Source: Smallanthus sonchifolius (taxonomy: Eukaryota; Streptophyta; Magnoliopsida; Asterales; Asteraceae). Taken from it: 64,000 bases of DNA. Below the pieces are notes generated by a model. The model saw only the letters and a program-made list of their open reading frames with translations, did no database searches and had not been told where the DNA came from. The position numbers and the translations under genes are program-made. Numbering within the stretch: position 1 is the first letter of the stretch; each line of letters starts with the position of its first letter. The stretch covers positions 21,322,350 to 21,386,349 of the forward strand of contig CM042030.1 in NCBI GenBank assembly GCA_023525975.1, given 5' to 3'. Positions 33,043-43,554 of the stretch are shown piece after piece.

Positions 33043-34061
33043 ACTACGGATAGTTTTACTGGAGATAGCCACAATGAATCCGTTGGTTTACCGCCATGCC
33101 AGAGAGTCCATTGTTTGCAAACCCTCAGAAAATGCTTTCCAATTTTAACGAATTTCAGATTTGGTGAGAATTTCCTTATTTGTGACTGTTAAATTTGATA
33201 TGCTTGATATGCCTTTGCAGTTTATTCATTTTGTTCCTTCTCATATTGAGAAATAAATTAAATTTGGATTTGTTCGTTTTGACTGTTTTTGGATTGATAA
33301 TTAATCAACACCAATTGACCTTCAAATGGCGGATTATATTCATTTCATAACATTGTAAAGCGGCGGGTCAGACATGATGGGTAACGGGTCAAAGCGGGTC
33401 TTGGTCAATATGGATAGACAAGGATCACTTTTTCATTATTATTTGACTTTTTAAAAATGATGGGTAACGGGTCAAAGCGGGTCTTGGTCGATATGGATAG
33501 ACAAGGATCACTTTTTCATTATTATTTGACTTTTTAAAAATAATCAGGGTCAAATATGTTGACAAAAGTAATGATAGAAAGATAATACCTATTTCACATG
33601 TTTCATTCTTTTAAAATAATTTTTGACCCTTCAAACGATTAACTTATGGTATGGGTTGAAACGGGCCGAGTGGGTTGACACAAAACACTTTTTTTCTAAA
33701 TCTTTTTGACATTTTCAAGTACTTAGAGTATTAAATATGAGTATTTAGTGAATTATGAATTATATCGTTTTCATTATTTAACTCGTGCAATATACTGGTT
33801 TCTAACCTAACTATTTACTATTTTCTTAATTCAACCCGTGTAATACACGGGTTTCTAACCTAGTCAATTTAATATATCTTTTTTTATTTAGAAATATTTT
33901 CGTTTTTAAGTTACAAATGTCTCCTTGTATCTTTTAATATACAATATATTTTTGTTCTTCAAAAATACTTTTATATAGAAATATCGTTCTAGACCAAAAA
34001 TATATTGTAATTATCCACAACACAATGGTAAACTTGTATTAACAGTTATTTGAGATATTAA
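33043..34061. other. Intergenic sequence with a duplicated 83-bp repeat
   Basis: Contains a tandem duplication of 83 bp (33374-33456 and 33457-33539, near-identical, with CGGGTCAAAGCGGGTC). The ends of an AT-rich dispersed repeat with CCGTGTAATACACGGGTTT lie near 33836-33856. I see no gene. Confidence 0.6.
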
Positions 34062-34636
34062 TCAAATATTGCATTGGCTAATCTTTCTACGAAGACAAAT
34101 GTAAGCCAACAAACGATACCCCAGACCCATTCCTAGCAGCATCCAGACTTCTTTCCACCCTCCTTTTAAGTTCACGGTATCGAATGATGGCGAACTCTGT
34201 AACGGCCTGCATCCTCCTATGCTTCCGCACTCGTATAATTCGTCACCCGAGTACTGTACTTTTAGTAGCAGCCTGAACGCGTGGTACATGAACGGTATAT
34301 ACTTTAGCCATTGCATAAATTCCGGTATATGCTGCAAGAAAAAATAAAATAAAATAAAAACAGGAGACATAAGCAAGGTGGCAATTGCGAATCAATTTGG
34401 TTACCTGAACATAGTAGCCTCCAGTAAGAAGAAACATCATTAGTATTAAAGAAGCAAACATACCAGCCCTTCTAATGCTCATCACTACAGCTCCAAACAT
34501 TTCACCAGCACCCTAAGGAAAACCGAGATGCATCGGTTAGTTTATTTCTTAAATGTCGGAAAACGGATGATTTTGGACTTACTTGGCTGGTTATGGCTAT
34601 TAATAAGATCACAGACAATGTCATGATGAAGCATTG
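34062..34636 (-). pseudogene. ABCG26: ABCG26-like transporter, 3' part (end of exon 7, exons 8-9)
   Basis: Exon 7 remainder 34636-34583 (FIMTLSVILLIAITSQ, donor GTAAGT), exon 8 34512-34405 (GAGEMFGAVVMSIRRAG, LLTGGYYVQ) and exon 9 34331-34062 (HIPEFMQWLKYIPFMYHAF, LLLKVQYSGDELYECGS, SSPSFDTVNLKGG, stop). These encode the last membrane helices and the C-terminus of a half-size ABCG transporter. The C-terminal pattern KVQYS..LFECGS-like followed by SFDT.NL matches what I recall of Arabidopsis ABCG26 better than other ABCG members. Splice sites are all GT-AG. The segment is cut off from the rest of the gene by element G, which sits between 34636 and 46577. Confidence 0.88.
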
Positions 34637-37600
34637 TGTAACAATTCGGACTTTTCCAGGTTAACTCCGTTAACCAAATCCAGTTAAAGTTTATCCTAAT
34701 TAAACTAACTCAAACTTCAAGGATTAATTATGTCTTTATCTAAACTTCAAACTACAAGGATTAGAAATGTAATTGGTCAAAACTTATTCTGTTGACTTTT
34801 GATAAGTCAAACTAACAAGTTCTTAACCTAGTTCAAACCTCAAGGACCTTTTCTGCCTAAATTCAAAGTTAAGAACAGGAAACTAGAGGGACTAGTAGTG
34901 TATTTAACCCATTCTTGATTTCGGTTGACTTTTGAAAGTCAACACATTCGAGCATGATCCGAATTCACTCGATTAACCCATTCTCTTTTGAAATCTTAAC
35001 CGCTAACACATTTAATTAGCATAAACAACCATCATTGAGTAATTAAAAGCATCATTATGCGAGAATTAAACAGAATAATGGATAATTATGTCGTAACAGT
35101 CGATTTCTTCTCAAATTCGTCGAGTTCGTATACCAATTTGCAAACCAACACACTGCACACCTAAATCAAGTCTCTCTGAAACCTCTGTGCTCGTCAAGTT
35201 GATCGGATTCATCGCAAAAGCCACCGGGAATCGAACCAGTCATCGTCGGACCTGTTTTAGTCGATCTCCACCGTCCCGACATCAATTCAGGTAACTAGAT
35301 ACATCATCAGCTTCGCTTTTATATCTTAAATGAAAGCCCTAACTCAATTAAGGCTTACATTGTCAATTCGATCAAAATCTCGATTCTAGGGTTCATCACT
35401 GACCGGTTAAATCGAACCCTAGTCTAGACCCAATAAAAATACAATTAAACTATAAAGTCAGATTCGCAATACCATTTTCTTTGAAAGCCCTCTTTCAATT
35501 CGATGTTTTATTATCAGGATCATTGTAACCCGTAATCTAGGGTTCTTATGAAACCAGATTGCCGAATTCAACTCTAAACTGTTTTTAAATCAAATTAAAC
35601 CACATCATTAAACTCATAATCGTCTGTAGAGTGAAAGCCCTATGAAATATCGGGTTTCCATCATCGAATTGATCATAATCCTGTAATTAGGGTTCGTTCT
35701 GGAAACGATTTGGGGTTTTCGGTCTTAAACACAAATTTAATGCAATTAAATCACATCAGCAGATTCGCAAGGTTTCATTTAGTAAAAGCCCTATGATTTA
35801 AACTTGTTCTATCATCTAAATTGTTCAAATCGATTCTGACTTTATAAACTAGGGTTTCGATCCTTCTTTCAATAATTTAACGACTTTAATCTTATCATTT
35901 TTGCAATTAAACCCATACACAGGTTCGTGATTATCAGTTTATCAAAACCCCTTTGCATTTGAATCAATTCGTGGTCGAATTCATGGGAAATCGACAGGTT
36001 TTGGTTCGGCTTGTGTAGGGGAGGAAAATCACACGAACACATATGTTAAAACCAATCCGTTTCGGGTTTAGTCGCGATACCCTAGCGGGCGGGACTGGTT
36101 AGGACAGTGTGCGTGTGTGGGAGAGACCCGGGTTCGAGTCCGGGCTCCCACATTTCTTTTTAGACAATTTTCTAAATATATTTAATTATTAAAAATCAAA
36201 CCCTATATTATTATAGTATTATATAAATGTGTTTTAATCCGGGAAACAACCCGTAGGCTCGGGTTTGGATTTATATCCTATTTTTCATTATTAATTCCAT
36301 TTTAAAAATAGCATAATTATATTGTTTTCAAGCCATAACCTCGTGTAAAATAATATTTATATTATTCTCAACCAGTAATTAATATTATAAAATATTATAT
36401 AAGTTATATTATTTCGTATCATTTTATAACTCGTGTAACGTTTTAAAATATTTATTTACTCTTGTTTATTACCTTCATTAAAAATAATATATTTATTAGT
36501 TTTCCACGAATGAATATTCAGAATGTTCATGCGAACCTAAAAATAATATATTAAATTATATTATTGTCCTAAGTTTTGTAAACGACAAAACGCTCGAATA
36601 TATTTATTATATATATATTTTTTGTCATTCGTTGTGTAACGTGTATATATCATAATTATTAATTAAAGAATTCTTATTCTCGCAGACACGTTCGTCTACT
36701 CTTGATTATTAGAGCGTTACTTTAGGACGTTCAATCTCCCGTGTTGTCGTCACAATTCCCATTTTTGTCCCTAATTTATGTGTTTATAATTTTAGGGCAT
36801 TCGTAAGTCGTTTGAGACTTACACACGTAGTTCCAACTTATCCTTTGTGTGATACTACGTACAACGCAACGCATGTGAGTTTTCACGACCCCTTTTTACT
36901 GTTTTAATCTGGGGGAGAAAACATGATTAAACTATTTTGAGATTTTGCAAATTCATATTTTATCAATATTAAAGCTAAGCGTAACACGCTATCACAGAAA
37001 GTCCTCAACTTATATCGGACCGTTAATATGGATCTTAGCGAGGTAATATTTAGTAGTACTACTGGGTTTGACAAATCCCACCCGCGTTAGTCGCGCTAAC
37101 TAGATTAGAGAGAACGGGTGAAATGTTAGCCTACTCACACCGCCAGTGTTGATAGACCTGGCAGGAGGCAATAAACAAACAGTCAGCTTCGGTTGCGAGC
37201 GCTTGAGTTAAACATGAACATAGGTTAGCTACCTATAGATACATACTGAATGAACTTAAATCTGCTAAATTCTTATTTACATATATTGAAACCTGTTCAC
37301 CAACCTCGTGTTGACATATTTTCTTACATGTTTTCTCAAGTCGCTAAGATAAGACACAGGTGCACATTAGGGCATGCATGGGATTCAACTATTTTGATTA
37401 TGACTTATTTATACTTGCTTGAATTATTTTGTATTGTACTTGGTTTGGTTGGACGTTTTGGACTTTTGGACTTTTGTTTTGGGCACGTGTGTTTTGCGCA
37501 TTTACTTTCTTTACGCTTCCGCATTGAAACTCTGATTATTGTGAAATTTTCATTTTGAGTCCCATGTAGAGTCGTTCAAAGTAACTAATGTCTGAGATCC

Positions 37601-37656
37601 TGGTTCGTCACTTCCCAAACGGTAAAACTCCGTTAGTTGAAATTGGGGGTGTGACA
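34637..37656 (+). repeat. 5' LTR of element G
   Basis: Holds inverted W-box pairs (GTTGACTTTTGAAAGTCAAC at 34924-34943; TTGAC...GTCAA at 34792-34809). Four degenerate repeats of about 150 bp, each with AAAGCCCT and TAGGGTT motifs, span 35325-35930. A tRNA-like segment lies at 36080-36165. No gene. Confidence 0.93.
36080..36165 (+). other. tRNA-like segment inside LTR G
   Basis: A D-arm/A-box-like GACTGGTTAGGACAGTG (about 36092-36109), then a T-arm CCGGG-TTCGAGT-CCGGG with the B-box GGTTCGAGTCC (36131-36141). A TTTCTTTTT run (36153-36161) resembles a pol III terminator. GTGGGAG (36117-36123) can pair with CTCCCAC (36145-36151), giving an acceptor-plus-T-arm hairpin. No anticodon arm or full acceptor stem is evident, so it is not called a tRNA gene. 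Confidence 0.6.
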
Positions 37657-37659
37657 GAT

Positions 37660-37673
37660 TGGTATCAGAGCCA
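37660..37673 (+). promoter_or_regulatory. Primer-binding site of element G
   Basis: TGGTATCAGAGCCA three bases after the 5' LTR, the initiator tRNA-Met type. Confidence 0.92.
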
Positions 37674-37772
37674 TTGGTTATAGAGAACTAGGATTGCATA
37701 CTAGACTATAGCCTCATACATTAGTTACATGTCATATGGATGTTTGGCACTTATACATATTGTTACAGGAAC

Positions 37773-38531
37773 ATGTCATCAACTCCACCTCCATCACCTA
37801 AGTCACCAGGACATAAGTCACCTATCCTATCATCCCCGGAGCCCAAAAGGCGTCAGACTAGTTCCAGTGACTATTCAGTTGACCAGGGGGAAACGAGCAG
37901 CGCGCAAGCAATGAATCCTGCTCGCAATTGGAACGCATACCCACAAACGATCCAAAGATGGATCGAAATAGGAAATGTCCCATCACCTTACTTTGGTTCT
38001 ACTTACTCATCATCTACATTACCTAGCTTGCCATGCACTATGGAACAAGCTTTTGCAGCCTTTGTATTTTACATGTCTAGGGAGTTGAGCATTGTGAAAG
38101 ATGCTACTGATGAAATACCTGACATTCTGAAGAGAGAGCCTCAAATAGAGGAGAATAAGGTAGGGATAGAACTTTTGACTGCTGAACTAGCAGTAACGGA
38201 CCAGGTCCATAACCTTTTGGTGGATCGTGTGACACATTTGGAGACGAGGGTCGACACCTCGGACGATGATATGGGAGGAGTTCTGGGAAGAGTGGCTGCT
38301 CTGGAAGCTCAGCTACATGTAGCAAACCATACTGCTAAAGGTCTTCAAGAGAGGGTGACTCACTTGGATGCCCAACTGCAAGCAGCTCTGTTTCCTGAGG
38401 AGATTCCACTTTCTGATGACGAGGAGGAGCCCTTTGAAGAGGAGCCCTTTGAGGAGGAGCCACCCGAAGAAGAACCGGTGGAGATGGACGATGCACAATC
38501 GTATGTTTCTTCCGATGACGAAGATGTTTGA
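37773..38531 (+). CDS. Extra ORF (ORF0) upstream of gag in element G, 252 aa
   Basis: Intact frame from MSSTPPPSPKSPGHK; an upstream ATG at 37740 is possible. Proline/serine-rich start, central WIEIGNVPSPYFGSTY, a coiled-coil region (about residues 115-210, with repeats VTHLETRV and VTHLDAQLQ) and a strongly acidic tail (DDEEEPFEEEPFEEE). It ends 255 bp before gag. I recognise no enzymatic domain. Its intact state contrasts with the many breaks in pol. Element A has an extra ORF in the same position, also with a coiled-coil-like segment. Role unknown; possibly a chaperone or RNA/particle accessory protein. Confidence 0.6.
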   Translation: MSSTPPPSPKSPGHKSPILSSPEPKRRQTSSSDYSVDQGETSSAQAMNPARNWNAYPQTIQRWIEIGNVPSPYFGSTYSSSTLPSLPCTMEQAFAAFVFYMSRELSIVKDATDEIPDILKREPQIEENKVGIELLTAELAVTDQVHNLLVDRVTHLETRVDTSDDDMGGVLGRVAALEAQLHVANHTAKGLQERVTHLDAQLQAALFPEEIPLSDDEEEPFEEEPFEEEPPEEEPVEMDDAQSYVSSDDEDV

Positions 38532-38786
38532 TGATCTTCCTATTCTATCTTCCTTTTCATGCCTGTTTTTGCTTATATTATTTCTTTTTTCAAACCTAGA
38601 TGGGTAAGGTTGTTCCTATTCAATAAAAGCATGAGAAGTTTAATGTTTGAGTTATTTATTTTGTAGTCTTACAATTTATTTAATTTTCAAAATAATAGAT
38701 GTCATATCTTCTTACTCGTACCTGAATAATGTTTAATATGCGATATATTTCTCATTGTTTTTCATTTGTGATTGTGAATAATCATG

Positions 38787-39977
38787 TCAGGAAGAGGACG
38801 CGGAGGTCGTGCCGGTGGTCGAGGTACCATTAACACGACGGCAGCGAAGCTAGCGGCACTAATAAACGATAGTGTGGCGGAGGCTCTAGCAGCACAGAAT
38901 GCTGCAGGTAAATTCTTTAACTATTGACTAATGATGTCAAACCATCTCTTAAAAAGCCTATCCTAAACCCTATAATTCCAATCCTATATTGTTTCTAACT
39001 CCAGGTCCACAAAACCCACAACCAGCTTGCACTTTCAAGGCATTCATGGATTGTAAGCCCCACGCCTTTAGTGGAGCTGAAGGAGCCGTTGGACTACTTC
39101 ATTGGTTTGAGAAGGTAGAATCAGTGATTGCCATGTGCAACTGCCCGTGGCTAATCAAGTAAAGTTCACCGTTGGAACTTTGGAGGGCCCGGCTCTCACA
39201 TGGTGGAACGCCCAGGTCCAGATGTTGGGTCTGGCCATGGCAAATGGACTCCTGTGGGAGGAGTTTAAATCAATGATGAAGGAGGAATACTGTCCTCGCG
39301 ATGAAATCCAAAAGTTAGAGGGAGAGTTCTGGAACCTAAAGATGGAGGGTTCTGAAATTGAACTCTCTACCACACGTTCACATGAACTTGCTACTATGTG
39401 CCCGCATATGGTGACCCCTGATTACAAGAGAATTGAGCTTTACATTGGAGGTCTAGTGCCTCAAATACAAAGCTTGGTGACTTCATCCAACCCTACCACT
39501 ATCCAGCAAACTATCCGACCTGCCCATAAGTTAACCGATCAGGCGGTGACTCAAGGGACTCTACCTCCGAGAGGTTCGGTCTCTAAACCCACCGATAATC
39601 ATAAACGCAAGTTTGATCACCATTCCAACACCCACACCCACTCCAACTCTCACTCCAAAGGACCCCGGCCCAACCAACCCCAGTTTAATCAACCGCAGCA
39701 GCAGCAGCGTAGGTTTGAGCCTACTAAGAACTTCAATCAGTCGACCTCTTCAGGTCAAAACCAGGGTGGTTACGCGGGAAAGTCTCCTAAATGTAACAAG
39801 TGCAACTTCCATCACTTCGGGTTTTGCAATCTTTGTCAACGGTGTGGCAAAATAGGTCATGCTGGAAAGGATTGCAGGGGTGAATTACAAGCCAAACAGC
39901 CTTTCCAACAGCCTGGATTTACAAAGGGTTGTTTTGAGTGTGGAAAGGAGGGACATATCCGGAAGAATTGTCCTTAA
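38787..39977 (+). pseudogene. gag of element G, with candidate intron and one frameshift
   Basis: Start MSGRGRGGRAGGRG, then a likely intron 38908-39004 (CAG|GTAAAT ... CTCCAG|GT) whose removal joins AAG to PQNPQPACTFKAF in frame. Unspliced, it hits a stop. A one-base loss near 39141 shifts the frame before the main capsid block (TWWNAQVQM, EEFKSMMKEEYCPRDE, CPHMVTPDYKRIE). Gln/Asn-rich linker, then zinc knuckles CQRCGKIGHAGKDC and CFECGKEGHIRKNC, stop TAA at 39975-39977. Confidence 0.8.
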
Positions 39978-42900
39978 TTGAAGAAAGGGGGTAATGGAAA
40001 CCACAAACCTAACCAGAATAACAACAATGGGGGTAACAATGGCAATGGTGGAAGAAATGGTGCGAAGGGACGAGCATTCGTGCTAGGATCTGGAGAAGCT
40101 CGTTACGATCATAATGTGGTCACCGGTAAGTTTCTCTTAAATAATTACTTTGCTTATGTCCTTTTTGACACTGGTGCTGATAGAAGGTTTATATCTAAGA
40201 AACTTAGTGATATGATAAAAGGAACTCCAACTCTGTTAGAAGCTAAGTATATAATAGAGATAGCTGATGTCCAAATAATTGAAACAACTCACATTCTTAA
40301 GAGTTGTAAGCTTGAGCTAGCTAGACATGTACTTAATATCGACCTTATGCCGGTCACACTTGGTAGTTTTGATGTAACTGTCAGCATGGATTGGATGTCT
40401 AAAAACCAAGCTGAAATTATCTGTCATGAGAAGATTGTTCATATTCCTCTCCCGAATGGAGAAATCCTTTCCGTTCAGGGCGAAAGAGTTGGTGCAGTCA
40501 TGGGCATCATATCTTTTATGAAAGCACAAAAATGCCTTCGAAAGGGGCATACGGCTATTTTAGCTCGCGTTGCTGAGCAGCCATCAGAAGAGAAAAAGAT
40601 TGATGATATTCCCATCGTTCGTGATTTTTGGAAGTATTTCCCGAGGATCTGCCTGGTCTGCCACCGCACCGTCAAGTTGAATTCCAAATCGATCTAGCAC
40701 CCGGAGCAGCACCGATTGCTCGGGCACCTTACAGACTGGCACCCAGTGAATTGCAAGAGGTATCTACTCAGTTACAGGAATTGTTGGATAAAGGTTTCAT
40801 CCGACCTAGCTCATCGCCATGGGGAGCTCCAGTCCTGTTTGTCAAGAAGAAGGACGGAACTTTCCGTATGTGTATTGACTACCGTGAGCTGAATAAAGTC
40901 ACAATCAAGAATCGCTACCCTTTGCCTCGCATAGATGACCTCTTTGATCAACTCAAGGATCAAGTTTCTATTCCAAAATAGATCTTAGGTCCGGATACCA
41001 TCAGTTAAGAGTCCGAGAAGAGGGTATCTCTAAGACTGCATTCAGGACAAGGTACGGCCATTACGAGTTTATGGTCATGCCTTTCGGATTAACTAACGCA
41101 CTTGCGGTATTCATGGACCTCATGAACCGTGTGTGTAAATCGTATCTTGACCAATTTGTCATCGTGTTCATCGACGACATCCTCATTTATTCCAAGAACA
41201 AGGAAGAACATGAGGAACATCTACGCCTAATTTTGGAATTACTTAAGCGAGAGCAACTGTATGCTAAGTTTTCCAAGTGTGAATTCTGGATCGGGGAAGT
41301 TTAGTTTCTAGGGCATGTGGTTAACGAGAAAGGAATACATGTCGACCCATCAAAGATAGAAGCCATCAAGAATTGGGCAGCACCGACGACTTCGACTGAG
41401 GTGCGACAATTTCTGGGATTGGCTAGATATTACCGTCGATTCATCGAAGGATTTTCAAAGATTGCACAACCTCTCACTGCATTGACTCAAAAGGGTAAAG
41501 CCTATAGTTGGGGCGATAACCAAGAATCAGCATTCCAACACCTCAAACAGAAACTTTGCAGTGCACCTATTCTAGCTCTTCCTTAAGGAACCGATGATTT
41601 TGTGGTGTATTGTGATGCATCTATTCAGGGTCTGGGTTGTGTCTTAATGCAACGCGAAAAGGTGATCGCATACGCTTCACGTCAATTAAAGGTTCACGAG
41701 AAAAACTACACCACTCATGACTTAGAGTTGGGAGCTGTAGTTTTCGCACTTAAGATATGGAGACATTACTTGTACGGTACCAAATGCACCATCTATACCG
41801 ATCACAAGAGTCTTCAGCATATCTTAGAGTAGAAAGAGTTGAACATGCGACAGTGTCGTTGGGTCGAACTCTTAAATGATTATGACTGTGCGATCCGGTA
41901 TCATCCAGGTAAAGCTAACGTTGTAGCTGATGCCCTAAGTCTTAAAGAAATGAAACCCAAACGAGTTCGAGCATTACAGCTTACTATTCACCCTGGATTA
42001 CCTGACAAAATCCGTAGTGCTCAACTCGAAGCCTTGAAAGAGGAAAACCTATCACTGGAAGGTACACGCGGTATGGAAGCACAACTCGAAGTCAAATCTG
42101 ACGGTATTCGCTACTTCGCCGAGCGAATATGGATTCCAGTATTCGAAAACCTAAGGGAACTAGTCATGGATGAGGCTCATAAATCTAGTTACTCTATTCA
42201 TCCAGGTTCCGACAAGATGTACCATGATCTAAAGGTGCTATATTGGTGGCCGAAGATGAAGGCCGATATAGCCACCTATGTGAGTAAGTGTCTGACTTGC
42301 GCGAAGGTCAAGGTTGAATATCAAAAGCCATCCGGTCTTCTCCAACAACCAGAAATTCCCATGTGAAAATGGGAACAAATATCTATGGACTTCATCACCA
42401 AATTACCATGAACTCCTACCGGATGTGCTACCATTTGGGTAATTGTTGACCGTTTAACAAAGTCAGCTCACTTTTTAGCAATCAAGGAAACCGACAAAAT
42501 AGATAAGCTTACTCGTACTTATCTGAAAGAAATAGTCTCTCGGCACGGGGTGCCAATCTCTATCATTTCGGATCGTGATGCACGATTCACTTCTCGTTTC
42601 TGACAGTCGTTACATAAAGCTTTAGGCACGCGTCTAGATATGAGCACAGCATACCATCCTCAAACGGATGGCCAAACAGAACGTACTATCCAAACTCTAG
42701 AGGACATGCTACAAGCTTGTGTGATCGATTTCGGTAACACTTTGGAGTCTCACCTACCGTTGGTGGAGTTCTCCTGCAACAACAGTTATCACACTAGCAT
42801 CAAGGCAGCTCCATTTGAAGCACTTTATGGACGGAAATGTCGTTCTCCTATTTGTTGGGCCGAGGTTGGGGATAGTCAACTTATAGGTCCTTAACTCTTG

Positions 42901-43439
42901 AAACTTCTGAGAACATCGTTAAAATTAGAAACCGTATGGCAGCAGCTCGTGATCATCAAAAGAGCTATGCCGACAAGCTTCGTAAACCCTTAGAGTTTCA
43001 AATAGATGACATGGTCTTACTCAAAGTCTCACCTTGGAAAGGTGTCATTCGTTTCGGAAAACGAGGCAAACTGAATCCTCGTTATGTTAGACCTTTCAAG
43101 ATAGTAAAGAGAATTGGCCTAGTAGCGTATCAACTAGACCTGCCGGAAGGACTTAGTGGTGTACACGATGTCTTTCACATATCAAATTTGAAGAAATGTC
43201 TAGTAGACGAATCACTCGCGGTTCCTCTTGAGGAACTACACATTGATAAACAGTTACGTTTCATCGAAGAACCAATGGAAATTATGGATAGGGAAGTTAA
43301 AACGTTAAAGCACAGTAAAATCCCTATTGTAAGAGTTCGTTGGAACTCGAAACGCGGACCAGAATTCACGTTGGAGCGCGAGGATCAGATGATGCGCAAA
43401 TATCCTAATCTGTTCAAGCACTCCGCGTCAAATTCTTAA
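39978..43439 (+). pseudogene. pol of element G, multiply broken
   Basis: In frame with gag after the TAA. Protease with DTGADR near 40170 and MDWM near 40389; RT with RPSSSPWGAP, CIDYRELNK, MPFGLTNA and FIDDIL; RNase H with YCDASIQGLG and TDHKSLQ; integrase with HPGSDK...CLTC, SDRDARF, QTDGQTERT and ALYGRKC; chromodomain-like end VRVRWNSKRGPE and RKYPNLF. Breaks: frameshifts near 40630, 40960 and 42900; stops at 41302 (TAG), 41584 (TAA), 41830 (TAG), 42364, 42409 and 42601 (TGA), and 42892 (TAA). Several stops fit C-to-T or G-to-A changes (W to TGA, Q to TAG, R to TGA), as expected from methylcytosine deamination. The lineage is Tekay/Del-like. Confidence 0.92.
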
Positions 43440-43554
43440 GGTACTATTTTAATTTTCGGGACGAAAATTCTTTCAACTAGGGGATGATGTGACACCTCCG
43501 AAAATTTTTTTTATTTTAATTTTCGGGACGAAAATTCTTTCAACTAGGGGATGA
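43440..43554 (+). repeat. Duplicated 3' purine-tract/LTR-start junction of element G
   Basis: The segment ATTTTAATTTTCGGGACG through ACTAGGGGATGATGTGAC occurs twice (43446-43493 and 43513-43560). After the first copy the sequence reads TGTGACACCTCCGAAAATT, a different LTR-like start; after the second the true LTR of G begins. Confidence 0.85.

Noticed and set aside
34243..34500. Separate small minus-strand gene.
   Set aside because: It is exon 8 of the ABCG26-like gene read on into the intron.
36060..36165. Functional tRNA gene.
   Set aside because: No complete acceptor stem or anticodon arm and it is duplicated with the LTR; kept only as a tRNA-like segment.
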